Assembly: GCF_003012935.1 (NCBI RefSeq) | Contig: NZ_PUDR01000020.1 | Location: 1-64,000, forward strand | DNA from: Pannonibacter carbonis | GTDB taxonomy: Bacteria; Pseudomonadota; Alphaproteobacteria; Rhizobiales; Stappiaceae | Length of the DNA: 64,000 nucleotides | Direction of reading: 5' to 3' | In this document: positions 36,978 to 45,930 of the stretch, piece by piece | Numbering within the stretch: position 1 is the stretch's first letter | How the letters are laid out: every line of letters starts with the position of its first letter | Program-made: the position numbers and the translations under genes | The notes under the pieces: model-generated | Told to the model about the DNA's origin: nothing | The model's input: only the letters and a program-made list of their open reading frames with translations | Databases searched by the model: none

Positions 36978-37676
36978 ATGAAATCAGCCTATCTGGCCGA
37001 AATCCGGCACCTCGATCTGTTTCGCAGCATGCGGGACGAAAATTTCGAAGCCGTGATGCGCGGCGCCTATGTACAGTCGTTTCCGCCCCTCGTGGACCTG
37101 ATCCGCGAAGGGGACAGCAGCGATTTCCTGCATGTCGTCATGGATGGCAGCGTTGAACTCTTCGCCACATGGACAGGCAAGGACACAACGATCGGCATCG
37201 TGCGTCCGGTCTCCACCTTTATCCTGGCCGCGACCATCCGCAGTGCGCCCTACCTGATGTCGGCGCGCACATTGGAGCGCTCACGCATCGTCATGCTGCC
37301 CTCGGAGGATGTGCGCTCGATCTTCGACGAAGACAGCGGCTTTGCGCGTGCGGTTGTCCGCGAGCTTGCCAGTTGCTACCGCGCCTCGATCAAGCACACC
37401 AAGACCCTGAAGCTGCGCACATCCCTGGAACGGCTGGCGAATTACGTGCTGCAGGAAAGCGCAGCGCGCAATGGCGTTGATGCCTTCCTGCTCGACATCG
37501 AAAAGCGCAAACTCGCCTCGCTGCTCGGCATGACGGCCGAAAACATGTCCCGCGCAATCAAGGCCCTCGCCCCCTATGGCGTCCACATCGAAGGCAACCG
37601 GGTGGTGATCGAGAACCGGCCCGACCTTGAAGCCTTCGCCAAGCCAACACCCCTCATCGACGACCCTGCGTCCTGA
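36978..37676 (+). CDS. narR: Crp/Fnr-family regulator, NarR-like
   Basis: A 232-aa regulator with an N-terminal cyclic-nucleotide-binding-like domain (residues ~10-130) and a C-terminal winged helix (KRKLASLLGMTAENMSRAIKAL is the recognition region). The cysteine cluster of true FNR is missing, so it does not sense oxygen by a 4Fe-4S centre. The position next to narK and this class of sequence fit NarR of Paracoccus, which activates narKGHJI in response to nitrate or nitrite. The gene name rests mainly on context. Confidence 0.7.
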   Translation: MKSAYLAEIRHLDLFRSMRDENFEAVMRGAYVQSFPPLVDLIREGDSSDFLHVVMDGSVELFATWTGKDTTIGIVRPVSTFILAATIRSAPYLMSARTLERSRIVMLPSEDVRSIFDEDSGFARAVVRELASCYRASIKHTKTLKLRTSLERLANYVLQESAARNGVDAFLLDIEKRKLASLLGMTAENMSRAIKALAPYGVHIEGNRVVIENRPDLEAFAKPTPLIDDPAS

Positions 37677-37711
37677 GCCCTCTTGTGCAGCTTGAGATGA
37701 CCACCACACGT

Positions 37712-38407
37712 CTAGGGGAGGTAATGACCGGCAAGGGGATCGACGCCGAACAGCACCGGATGCAACAGCAACAGCATTCCGAGCAGGGCCAGTGCGGCAA
37801 GGACGCGGAACACGGTTGCAGCGATCGGCTGCAGGCTGGCAGACAGCGGAGCCCTTTGGACCGCAGCATCCAGATCATGCCAGGGAGGTCCCATGCGGCG
37901 CCGGTTGCGACGGTTGATCATGCCCATTCCCAGCAGGGCGAACGCCAGGAAGCTGCCGAACAGCACCGCATGCGCCAAGTCGCCATTGACCAGAAGATGC
38001 GCAAAGGACCACAGCGCCAACGCCAGCAGCAGCGGATGACGCGTCAGCCGCACAATGCCCGGACGGGCAGCATCGAAGCGGTGATTGTCGAGGCCGCCAA
38101 AGGAAAACGGGTTGGGCCGCCCGAGTGCCAGACAGACGATCACGAAGGCCAAGAGCATCAGGCAAAATGCCACCTGCGCCAGCAGGGCGGATGTGTCCCA
38201 CAGGTGGATATAGGGCGCACGCCCCGCCGCTCCGATCACCCAGGCCAGCAGCAGCAGGGACAACAGCGAATACAACAGTGTAAAGCCCACGGCTCCGAAC
38301 CTTGCGACAAGCGCTGAGCGGACGAGCGGGAACGTCGGAACGCGGTGCGCTAACAAAAACGCCGCGAAGGCCAACGCGAACTCGGCTGCTCCAAACATGC
38401 CACTCAT
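37712..38407 (-). CDS. nnrU: NnrU family membrane protein
   Basis: A 231-aa protein with six to seven membrane spans and the NnrU signatures AAFLLAHRVP at the start, GRPNPFSFGG and the isoprenylcysteine-methyltransferase-like RLTRHPLLLALALWSFAHLLVNGD. NnrU genes are found with denitrification clusters and are needed for full nitrite/NO respiration in some alphaproteobacteria; the reaction is unknown. The ATG overlaps the stop of the ubiX-like gene. Confidence 0.88.
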   Translation of the reverse strand: MSGMFGAAEFALAFAAFLLAHRVPTFPLVRSALVARFGAVGFTLLYSLLSLLLLAWVIGAAGRAPYIHLWDTSALLAQVAFCLMLLAFVIVCLALGRPNPFSFGGLDNHRFDAARPGIVRLTRHPLLLALALWSFAHLLVNGDLAHAVLFGSFLAFALLGMGMINRRNRRRMGPPWHDLDAAVQRAPLSASLQPIAATVFRVLAALALLGMLLLLHPVLFGVDPLAGHYLP

Positions 38408-39045
38408 TCCTCGATCCTCCAGGGGCCGGGAACTACCAGAAGCGATCCAGTGCCAGCAGTCTGTTCCGTATCCGGCCCAGTCCATGCCGCAGCCTGCGGC
38501 GGCCCCAGCCGCAGCAGATCAACGGCCCGCGCCGCAATCTGGGCGACCGCTGCCTCCAGTGATGACGGCCGGTGATAGAAGGCCGGCACCGGCGGCAGGA
38601 TAATGCCACCCATCTCCGTCACCAGGCTCATGTTGCGCAGATGCGCCAGCGTCAGCGGCGCTTCGCGCGCCATCAGGACCAACGGCCGCCGCTCCTTGAG
38701 ATGCACTGAAGCAGCTCGAACCAGCAGATTGTCATCCAGCCCGTGTGCGATGGCCGCAAGGCTGCGCATGGAACAAGGAGCAACGATCATCCCGGCGGAC
38801 GGATAGGAGCCGGAGGCAATGCGCGCACCCACATCCGACGACGGGTGTCGCGCGGATGCCAGCCCGCACAAGTCCATCAGCGCATGCGGTCCACATTCCA
38901 GCGCCAGGGTGCGTTCGGCTGCCGGGCTGATCACGAGATCGAAGGCAATGCCACGGTTCTCAAGTTCGCCCGCCGTCGCCAGCGCCAGCATCGCCCCGGA
39001 GGCACCGGAGACACCCAGCACGACCGTGTGCATGGCAGGTCTCAT
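38404..39045 (-). CDS. ubiX: UbiX-like flavin prenyltransferase
   Basis: A 213-aa flavoprotein with the family motifs VVLGVSGASGAMLA, IVAPCSMRSLAAIAHGLDDNLLVRAA, RRPLVLMAREAPLTLAHLRNM and GGIILPPVPAFYHRP. It makes prenylated FMN, the cofactor of UbiD-type decarboxylases, from FMN and dimethylallyl phosphate. Its start overlaps the ubiD-like gene by 4 bp, so the pair is coupled. It may be a second copy dedicated to anaerobic growth. Confidence 0.93.
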   Translation of the reverse strand: MRPAMHTVVLGVSGASGAMLALATAGELENRGIAFDLVISPAAERTLALECGPHALMDLCGLASARHPSSDVGARIASGSYPSAGMIVAPCSMRSLAAIAHGLDDNLLVRAASVHLKERRPLVLMAREAPLTLAHLRNMSLVTEMGGIILPPVPAFYHRPSSLEAAVAQIAARAVDLLRLGPPQAAAWTGPDTEQTAGTGSLLVVPGPWRIEE

Positions 39046-40535
39046 ACCAGTCCCTCCCGCGCAAGAATATGTTCGGCAGCGGCTTCTGCCGCCGGGCTCA
39101 GTTGCATGACCGTGCCATAGGGGCGCTGGGTCTCGGATCCGATCTTGGTGGTGGCATCGAGCCCGATCTTGCCGGCCAAACCATCCAGCGGCGAGGCAAA
39201 ATCGAGATAGTCCATCGGCGTGCGATCCAGGACGAGGCTGTCCCGCGCCGGATCAAACCGGGTGGCAAGTGCCCAGGCGATGTCGTCCCAGTTACGCGGA
39301 TCTACGTCGTCGTCCACGACCACGATCATCTTGGTGTAACTGAACTGCGGCAGCATGCCCCACAACGCCAGCATGACCCGGCGGGCCTGCCCCGGATAGC
39401 GCTTGTCGATGCTCGCCACGGCCATCCTGTAGGAACAGGCGGCAGGAGGCAGCCACAGGTCGCGGATCTCCGGGATCTGCTGCCGGATCAGCGGCAAGGC
39501 CAGATCATTGAACACCTCGCCTATCACCGAAGGTTCATCGGGCGGCCGCCCGGTCCAGGTCGAAAGATAGAGCGGATCACGCCGGTGGGTGATGGCGCTG
39601 ACTGTCAGTACGGGGAAAGCCTCGACCGAATTGTAATAGCCCGTGTGATCCCCGAACGGTCCTTCCGGCGCGACATCGCCGGGCTGCACCCAGCCCTCGA
39701 CGATGATCTCCGCATCGGCAGGCACCAGCATCGGGATCGTCCGGGCCGACACGAGGCGCGTCCGCGCGCCGCGCAGGACACCCGAAAACGCCAGCTCCGA
39801 GACCGTTTCCGGCAATGGCAGTGCCGCCCCCAGCAACAAGGCCGGATCAGCGCCGAGGACCACTGCAACCGGCATCGGCTCACCGGCCCGTTCATAGCTG
39901 CGGTGATGCGCGGCCCCGCCGCGATGCGCCAGCCAGCGCAGGATCAGGCGGTCGCCGGACAGGACCTGCGCCCTATAGATCCCTGCATTGTAGGCGCCCG
40001 TCTCAGAAGGATCCGATCCATGCGGCCGGGTCAGCACCACTGGCCAGGTGATCAGCGGTCCGGCATCCCCCGGCCAGCAGGTCTGGACCGGCAGACGCGC
40101 CAGGTCAGGCCGGGACATCTGGTCTTCCTGCGACACGGCGCGGTCCACCACGCGGGGCCGGCTTTTCAGGGCGGCCGTGAGGTGCGGCCAACGCGACAAG
40201 GCGTCGCGCAGGCCATTTGGCGGCACAGGGTTGCGCAGCGCGGCAAGAAACGCCCCGAAGGATGGCACTGCATCAAGGCTGAGCCCCAGTCCGGCGGCAA
40301 CCCGCGCCCGTGTGCCGAACAGGTTGGTGATGGCAGGAACAGGCATCACCTGACCGGTTGCATTCACCGGCGCATCGAAGCGCAGCACAGGCCCGCCCTT
40401 CAACAGCACGCGGCGGTGCACCGCCGTCATGTCCTCCACGAGATTGACGGGCGCGGCGATCCGCTTGAGATCGCCTGCCCCCTCGCACCAGTCAAGAAAG
40501 GACCGCAGATCCGGAAAGGCAGGTAACTGGCGCAT
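39042..40535 (-). CDS. ubiD: UbiD-like prFMN-dependent decarboxylase
   Basis: A 497-aa UbiD-family enzyme (FPDLRSFLDWCEGAGDLKRI start; YNAGIYRAQVLSGDRLILRW; then PEGPFGDHTGYYN, a conserved family block). It removes the carboxyl group from the hydroxybenzoate-derived ring in quinone synthesis, using prFMN. It is divergent from ubiT across a perfect FNR box, which suggests joint induction with ubiTUV when oxygen is low. Confidence 0.92.
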   Translation of the reverse strand: MRQLPAFPDLRSFLDWCEGAGDLKRIAAPVNLVEDMTAVHRRVLLKGGPVLRFDAPVNATGQVMPVPAITNLFGTRARVAAGLGLSLDAVPSFGAFLAALRNPVPPNGLRDALSRWPHLTAALKSRPRVVDRAVSQEDQMSRPDLARLPVQTCWPGDAGPLITWPVVLTRPHGSDPSETGAYNAGIYRAQVLSGDRLILRWLAHRGGAAHHRSYERAGEPMPVAVVLGADPALLLGAALPLPETVSELAFSGVLRGARTRLVSARTIPMLVPADAEIIVEGWVQPGDVAPEGPFGDHTGYYNSVEAFPVLTVSAITHRRDPLYLSTWTGRPPDEPSVIGEVFNDLALPLIRQQIPEIRDLWLPPAACSYRMAVASIDKRYPGQARRVMLALWGMLPQFSYTKMIVVVDDDVDPRNWDDIAWALATRFDPARDSLVLDRTPMDYLDFASPLDGLAGKIGLDATTKIGSETQRPYGTVMQLSPAAEAAAEHILAREGLV

Positions 40536-40686
40536 AGGAAGTCCGTTCGGTGGCCATCACTTTTCCCACAAGCCGGGCTCGTCAAGGATGGCACAAGCCA
40601 GGGCAGCGTTTGGTTTGTCAGGATGCCGCACCTCGGCGGCACGTTGCCTGACAGGCGAGCAATAACAGGGCCTGTCGCCGGCGAAG

Positions 40687-40700
40687 TTGATGCGCATCAA
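40687..40700. promoter_or_regulatory. FNR-type box between ubiD and ubiT
   Basis: TTGATGCGCATCAA matches the consensus perfectly. It is centred about 64 bp before the ubiT start and 158 bp before the ubiD start. It predicts oxygen-dependent control of the O2-independent ubiquinone genes. Confidence 0.85.
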
Positions 40701-40757
40701 CTACAGCCGCAGCCGGCGCTCCTATGGTGCGCCCGACAGCGACATCCGGAGCCCCGC

Positions 40758-41312
40758 ATGACCACTCTCGCCGGCGACACTCGGGCCGCGCGCCCGATTC
40801 CCGAAATTCCGCCCTTCCTCGCCCTTGGCCTGCGCCTTGCCCCGTCCGCGCCGGCCGGGCGGATCCTCAGCGAGGTCGCCCGCCGCATCCTCAACCGGCA
40901 CCCGCGCCTGATCGAGCGGCTCGGCCCCTATCGCCAGAGCCGCTTCGCCCTGATGGCGACGGATGTGCCGATCAGTTTCCTCCTCGATCTTGGCAAGGAT
41001 CCGGTTTGCGTCAGCCTGCATGCCGCCCCGCCGGAAGCGGATGCGCGCATTTCCGGCAAGCTGGCCGCCCTGATCGGGCTGGTGCATTGCGTGTGGGACG
41101 GTGACGCCCTGTTCTTCTCCCGTGACCTCACCATCGAGGGCGACACGTCTGCTGCCCTCGCCTTGCGCAATGCGATTGATGACGCGGAACTGGACATCGG
41201 CGCAGAGATTGCCCGCCTGACAGGTCCGCTTGCAGGTCCTGCCGCACGGATCATCAGCCTCGCCGAAGGCCTGACCGGGGTGCCGCTCACCCGGACGGAG
41301 GCAGTGCGATGA
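40758..41312 (+). CDS. ubiT: UbiT: SCP2-domain protein of anaerobic ubiquinone synthesis
   Basis: A 184-aa protein with an SCP2 sterol-carrier-like lipid-binding domain (SFLLDLGKDPVCVSLHA..PPEADARISGKLAALIGLV and DLTIEGDTSAALALRNAIDD). UbiT binds ubiquinone precursors for the O2-independent pathway with UbiU and UbiV. The stop overlaps ubiU by 4 bp. The ATG at 40758 was chosen over an in-frame upstream start because the FNR box would otherwise lie in the coding region. Confidence 0.9.
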   Translation: MTTLAGDTRAARPIPEIPPFLALGLRLAPSAPAGRILSEVARRILNRHPRLIERLGPYRQSRFALMATDVPISFLLDLGKDPVCVSLHAAPPEADARISGKLAALIGLVHCVWDGDALFFSRDLTIEGDTSAALALRNAIDDAELDIGAEIARLTGPLAGPAARIISLAEGLTGVPLTRTEAVR

Positions 41313-42289
41313 TGGAACTGGTCTGTCCGGCCGGCACCCCCGCCTCGCTGCGCGCGGCCGTCGATGCCGGTGCGCATACGGTCTATTGCGGCTTTGCCGA
41401 CGACACCAACGCCCGCAACTTCCCCGGCCTGAACTTCTCCCGGCCCGAGATGGCCGAGGGCATCGCCTATGCCCATGCACGCGGCGCCAGGGTGCTTGTT
41501 GCCATCAATACGTTTCCGCGCGCGGGCGACGAAGCGACGTGGCACCGCGCCGTTGCCGACGCAAGCACCGCTGGTGCGGACGCGGTGATCCTGGCCGACC
41601 TTGGTCTCATCGCCCATGCTGCCGAAGCGCATCCCGGACTTCGCCTGCACCTGTCGGTGCAGGCAGCTGCTGCCAATGCCGACATGATCAACTTCTACGC
41701 CGCAACCTTCGGCGTGAAGCGCGTGGTGCTGCCGCGCGTGCTGAGTGTCCAGGAGATCGCGGCGATCAACCGCGAGATTGACGTCGAGAGCGAAGTGTTC
41801 GTCTTCGGCGGGCTATGCGTCATGACGGAAGGCCGCTGCTCGCTGTCGTCTTACATCACCGGCCGCTCGCCCAACATGAACGGCGTCTGCTCCCCGGCAA
41901 GTCACGTCACCTACACGGAAGAAGACGACGAACTGGCCGCACGCCTCGGCGGCTACACCATCCATCGCTCTGCCAAAAGCGAGGCCGCGCCCTACCCGAC
42001 CCTGTGCAAGGGCTGTTTCAAGGTCGGCCCCCGCACCGGCTATGTCTTCGAAGACCCGGCCAGCCTCGATGCCTCGGAATTGCTGCCGGCACTCGCCAAG
42101 GCCGGTGTTTGCGCGCTGAAGATTGAAGGCCGTCAACGGTCACGTGCCTATGTTGCACAAGTCGTGCGCAATTTCCGCAACGCCGTCGAGGCGCTTGAGG
42201 CCGGCCAGCCCATGCCCGCCGGCATGCTCGCCGGACTGACCGAGGGCCAGAGCGCCACGGCCGGTGCCTACAACAAGATCTGGAGATAA
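41309..42289 (+). CDS. ubiU: UbiU: O2-independent ubiquinone hydroxylase subunit (U32 family)
   Basis: A 326-aa member of the U32 peptidase-like family (MELVCPAGTPASLRAAVDAGAHTVYCGF). The four Cys ligands of its 4Fe-4S cluster are visible in CVMTEGRCSLSSY, NMNGVCSP and CKGCFKVG. UbiU and UbiV form a heterodimer that hydroxylates the quinone ring without oxygen. The ATG overlaps ubiT; ubiV follows after 4 bp. Confidence 0.95.
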   Translation: MMELVCPAGTPASLRAAVDAGAHTVYCGFADDTNARNFPGLNFSRPEMAEGIAYAHARGARVLVAINTFPRAGDEATWHRAVADASTAGADAVILADLGLIAHAAEAHPGLRLHLSVQAAAANADMINFYAATFGVKRVVLPRVLSVQEIAAINREIDVESEVFVFGGLCVMTEGRCSLSSYITGRSPNMNGVCSPASHVTYTEEDDELAARLGGYTIHRSAKSEAAPYPTLCKGCFKVGPRTGYVFEDPASLDASELLPALAKAGVCALKIEGRQRSRAYVAQVVRNFRNAVEALEAGQPMPAGMLAGLTEGQSATAGAYNKIWR

Positions 42290-42293
42290 GCCG

Positions 42294-43193
42294 ATGGATC
42301 TGACGATTGGCCCGATCCAGGGCTTCTGGGATGCCGATCTTTGGAGCGCGTTCTATGCCCGTCTCGCTGAGGAGCCAGCCGTGAAGCGGGTCGTCATTGG
42401 CGAACTGGTCTGTTCCAAGCGCCTGCCATTTTATCAGGACCGTCTGCCTGAAGCGATCGAGCAGCTTCTGGCTGGCGGCAAGGAGGTGGCTGTCACAAGC
42501 CTTGCCCTCGTGACGCTGAAGCGTGAGCGCAAGATGACGGCGGACCTGCCTGGCCTCGGCCTGGACGTGGAAGTCAACGACCTGACCGCCCTCGCCCACC
42601 TGCCAGATGGCGCCCAGTTCTCGGTCGGTCCCCTGATCAATGTCTACAACGAGGGCACTCTGCGGTTTCTGGCGCGGCGCGGAGCCGCCCGCTTTTGCCT
42701 GCCGCCGGAACTGCCCGCCGCTTCCGTCGAACGCCTCGCGAAGGCCGCCGGAACCATTCCCGTCGACGTCTGGGGCTGGGGCCGCTTACCACTGGCGATC
42801 TCCGGCCGCTGCTACCATGCCCGCTATCACGACCGGCCGAAGGACCAATGCCAGTTTGTCTGCGCCGAGGATCCCGACGGCCTGGCTGTGGACACGCTCG
42901 AAGACCAGAAGTTCCTGGCAATCAACGGCGTCCAGACCCTGTCCGCCCAATGCGCCAACATGGCCCATGCGCTGGACCGGTTGAGGCATCTCGGGGTCAG
43001 CGGCCTGCGCCTGTCGCCCCAGTCGACCGGCTTCTTCGAGGTCATCGGACTGTTCCGCGACCTGATCGACGGCCGCATCGACGCTGAAGCCTTCAGCGAA
43101 CAGGCGCTTCCCCATGCCCCGGGCGGCAGCTTCTGCGACGGGTTCATCGACGGTCCGAGCGGCGTTGCCTGGCGCAACCAGATCCCGGCCTGA
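42294..43193 (+). CDS. ubiV: UbiV: O2-independent ubiquinone hydroxylase subunit (U32 family)
   Basis: A 299-aa U32-family protein starting MDLTIGPIQGFW. Its cluster cysteines are in GELVCSKRLPFY and in the block GRCYHARYHDRPKDQCQFVC. It is the UbiU partner. It is the last gene of the ubiTUV operon and converges on mog. Confidence 0.95.
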   Translation: MDLTIGPIQGFWDADLWSAFYARLAEEPAVKRVVIGELVCSKRLPFYQDRLPEAIEQLLAGGKEVAVTSLALVTLKRERKMTADLPGLGLDVEVNDLTALAHLPDGAQFSVGPLINVYNEGTLRFLARRGAARFCLPPELPAASVERLAKAAGTIPVDVWGWGRLPLAISGRCYHARYHDRPKDQCQFVCAEDPDGLAVDTLEDQKFLAINGVQTLSAQCANMAHALDRLRHLGVSGLRLSPQSTGFFEVIGLFRDLIDGRIDAEAFSEQALPHAPGGSFCDGFIDGPSGVAWRNQIPA

Positions 43194-43269
43194 GAATTCC
43201 CGGCGATCTGGGATCTGGGGCAGCCAGGTCCTGCTCCCAGGTCCCAGCCCAGTCAGCGCGGCAAGTTGC

Positions 43270-43803
43270 CTAGTGGGGCTTGGGACGAAAACTTGGCGCA
43301 ACCAGTGGATCGGTACTCAGGCGGGCAGCGCCGATCAGATCGAGGCAATAGGGCACGGCGGCAAAGATCGCGTTCAACGAGGTCGCAATCGCTGCCGGCT
43401 TGCCGGGCAAGGTGATGATCAGGCTTTTTCCCCGTGTGACCGCCTCCTGACGGGACAGGATTGCCGTCGGGACTTCGGCAAGATTGGCTCGCCGCATGGC
43501 TTCCCCGAAGCCCGGCAAGTACTTCTCAGCGATGCGCGCCACGCCCTCGGGCGTCTGGTCGCGCAGATCCGGCCCCGTTCCTCCAGCAACCAGCACAAGA
43601 TCGCACTGCTCGTCATCACACAATCCTGCAAGTGTCGAACTGACCATCTCCTCGCCATCAGGGATGAGACGCCGGACAACCTCGTAGGGTGGCTCAACGG
43701 CCGTCTTGAGCCAATCGAACACCGCCGGGCCGCTCAGATCCTCATAGACCCCGGCACTGGCCCGGTCGGAAACGGTAACAATAGCGATCTTGGGCATTTT
43801 CAT
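43270..43803 (-). CDS. mog: Molybdopterin adenylyltransferase (MogA/MoaB type)
   Basis: A 177-aa MoCF-family protein: IAIVTVSDRASAGVYEDLSGP, LVLVAGGTGPDLRDQTPEGVARI with the nucleotide-binding GGTG loop, and LPGKPAAIATSLNAIF. It adenylates molybdopterin before molybdenum insertion, which NarG needs. The ATG at 43803 is favoured over a frame start at 43824. It is divergent from norC. Confidence 0.92.
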   Translation of the reverse strand: MKMPKIAIVTVSDRASAGVYEDLSGPAVFDWLKTAVEPPYEVVRRLIPDGEEMVSSTLAGLCDDEQCDLVLVAGGTGPDLRDQTPEGVARIAEKYLPGFGEAMRRANLAEVPTAILSRQEAVTRGKSLIITLPGKPAAIATSLNAIFAAVPYCLDLIGAARLSTDPLVAPSFRPKPH

Positions 43804-43875
43804 GATCGGCGATCCTGTCTGCACGATGCGGCATCTAATTTCCTATTTTCATATCATTGGAGAGATCGCAGCGAT

Positions 43876-43889
43876 TTGCGCCCGCGCAA
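43876..43889. promoter_or_regulatory. NnrR-type box upstream of norC
   Basis: TTGCGCCCGCGCAA is a perfect TTGCG-N4-CGCAA dyad, the form expected for NO-responsive NnrR/Nnr regulators in alphaproteobacteria. It is centred about 133 bp before the norC ATG and lies in the mog-norC divergent gap. Confidence 0.75.
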
Positions 43890-44015
43890 ACTGTCGGATT
43901 TCTGGAACAGATCCAGAGTTTGCGCCGCAGCAACGTCGCCTCCCGGTAGACCCCCTAGCTCTGGCCTCACCGTCAGCATTTGCCCTGTACCGGCAACACA
44001 CGGGAGAGACCAAGC

Positions 44016-44498
44016 ATGTCATCACCACATGAACCGCATCGACCGCCCGTCGAGCGCTTCACACGATCAGCCGCCCGCAATATTTTCTATGGCGGCTCTA
44101 TCTTCTTCTTCGTCGTCTTTGTCGGCCTGACCGCGCAGAGCCATTGGCATATCGTGACCAAGTCCACCGACGAGTCGACGCTGAACGAGAGCGTCATTCG
44201 CGGCAAGCACGTCTGGGAAAAGCACGCCTGCATCAATTGCCACTCGATTCTGGGGGAAGGCGCCTATTTCGCCCCGGAACTCGGCAATGTCTGGGTCCGC
44301 TACGGCGGTAAGGATGACCCGCAGTCGGCACGCGAAGGCATCATCGCCTGGATGCAGGCACAGCCATCCGGCGTCGAGGGCCGCCGCCAGATGCCGCAGT
44401 TTCACCTGACCGACCAGGAACTGAACGACCTCGTCGACTTCCTCGAGTGGACCAGCCGCATCGACACGCAGGGCTGGCCGCCCAACGACGCCGGCTGA
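44016..44498 (+). CDS. norC: NorC: nitric oxide reductase cytochrome c subunit
   Basis: A 160-aa membrane-anchored cytochrome c. One N-terminal span (NIFYGGSIFFFVVFVGLTAQS) is followed by the haem-c motif CINCH and a distal Met (RRQMPQFHLT). It passes electrons to NorB. The ATG at 44016 has a GGGAGAGA-like Shine-Dalgarno; norB starts 12 bp after the stop. Confidence 0.95.
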   Translation: MSSPHEPHRPPVERFTRSAARNIFYGGSIFFFVVFVGLTAQSHWHIVTKSTDESTLNESVIRGKHVWEKHACINCHSILGEGAYFAPELGNVWVRYGGKDDPQSAREGIIAWMQAQPSGVEGRRQMPQFHLTDQELNDLVDFLEWTSRIDTQGWPPNDAG

Positions 44499-44510
44499 GG
44501 AGACAACGCC

Positions 44511-45869
44511 ATGAAATACGCTTCACAAAGAGTGGCCTACTGGTACTTCGTCGGTGCCCTGGTCCTGTTCGGCGTGCAGATCCTTGCCGGCGCACTGGCA
44601 GGAACGGTCTATGTTCTGCCGAATACGCTGTCGGAACTGTTGCCCTTCAACATCATCCGCATGATCCACACCAACGCCCTGATCGTCTGGCTGCTGATGG
44701 GCTTCTTCGGCTGTGCCTATTACCTGGTGCCGGAAGAGGCGGAACGGGACATCGAAAGCCCTCTGCTCGCCTATATCCAGCTCGGCCTGCTGATGTTCGG
44801 AGCGCTCGCCGCCGTGGCTGGCTACACCCAGGGTATCCATGGGGGGCGCGAGTTCCTGGAGCAGCCGTTGTGGATCAAGATCGCCATTGTCGTGGTGGCA
44901 CTTATCTTCCTCTACAACATCTCCATGACTGTCCTGAAGGGACGCCGCACCGCTGTCACCAGCGTGCTGCTGCTCGGGCTCTGGGGCATCGCCGTGTTCT
45001 GGCTCTTTGCCTTCTATGAACCGGACAATCTTTCCGTCGACAAGATCTACTGGTGGTACATCGTCCATCTGTGGGTGGAAGGCGTCTGGGAACTGGTGAT
45101 GGCCTCCGTCCTCGCGTTCCTGATGATCAAGATGACCGGCGTTGACCGGGAAGTCATCGAGAAGTGGTTGTACTCGATCGTAGGCCTTGCCCTGTTTTCG
45201 GGCCTCCTTGGCACTGGTCACCACTATTACTGGATCGGTGCTCCCGGCTACTGGCAGTGGGTCGGCTCCATCTTCTCGGCGCTTGAAATCGCTCCGTTCT
45301 TCGCCATGGTCATCTTTGCCTTTACGATGGTGTTCAAGGGTCGCAAGGACCATCCGAACCGGGCGGCGATGCTTTGGTCATTGGGCTGCACCGTTGGCGC
45401 ATTCTTCGGGGCCGGCGTCTGGGGCTTCCTGCACACGCTGTCTTTCGTGAACTACTACACCCACGGAACACAGGTGACGGCAGCGCATGGACACCTCGCC
45501 TTCTTCGGTGCCTACGTGATGCTGAATCTCGCCCTCATCAGCTACGCAATGCCCTATCTGCGCGGCAAAGCTCCCTATCACCAGACGCTGAACATCGTCT
45601 CGTTCTGGATCATGACCGGTGCCATGACGCTGATGACCTTTGCGCTCACCTTTGCCGGCGCCGTGCAGGTTCATCTGCAGCGGGTCATGGGCATGTCCTA
45701 CATGGACGTCCAGGACCAGATTGCCCCGTTCTACTGGGTCCGCCTCGGCTCGGGCGTACTGGTCGTCATCTCTGCGCTGATGTTCCTCTGGGCCGTGTTC
45801 GGCCCCGTGCGGGACAGCCGCAAGGCCGCCCGTCCGGTCGGCTCACCCGCCGCCCAGCCGGCTGAATGA
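44511..45869 (+). CDS. norB: NorB: nitric oxide reductase catalytic subunit
   Basis: A 452-aa haem-copper-oxidase-like protein with 12 spans that reduces NO to N2O. Conserved histidines for haem b, haem b3 and FeB are visible in IRMIHTNALIVWLL, WWYIVHLWVEGVWE, TGHHYYWIGAPGYW and HGHLAFFGAYVMLN. It is the cNor type because NorC is encoded next to it. Confidence 0.97.
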   Translation: MKYASQRVAYWYFVGALVLFGVQILAGALAGTVYVLPNTLSELLPFNIIRMIHTNALIVWLLMGFFGCAYYLVPEEAERDIESPLLAYIQLGLLMFGALAAVAGYTQGIHGGREFLEQPLWIKIAIVVVALIFLYNISMTVLKGRRTAVTSVLLLGLWGIAVFWLFAFYEPDNLSVDKIYWWYIVHLWVEGVWELVMASVLAFLMIKMTGVDREVIEKWLYSIVGLALFSGLLGTGHHYYWIGAPGYWQWVGSIFSALEIAPFFAMVIFAFTMVFKGRKDHPNRAAMLWSLGCTVGAFFGAGVWGFLHTLSFVNYYTHGTQVTAAHGHLAFFGAYVMLNLALISYAMPYLRGKAPYHQTLNIVSFWIMTGAMTLMTFALTFAGAVQVHLQRVMGMSYMDVQDQIAPFYWVRLGSGVLVVISALMFLWAVFGPVRDSRKAARPVGSPAAQPAE

Positions 45870-45874
45870 TCCCG

Positions 45875-45901
45875 GATGCGGCCCCTTCACGGGGCCGCAT
45901 C
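45875..45901 (+). terminator. Intercistronic hairpin between norB and norQ
   Basis: An 11-bp perfect stem (GATGCGGCCCC with its complement) around a 5-nt loop lies 5 bp after the norB stop. It has no T-run, so partial termination or protection of the norCB part of the mRNA is more likely than full termination. norQ starts 29 bp later. Confidence 0.6.
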
Positions 45902-45930
45902 TGCCCGCAATCCTGCCAAGGAAGAAGCCG

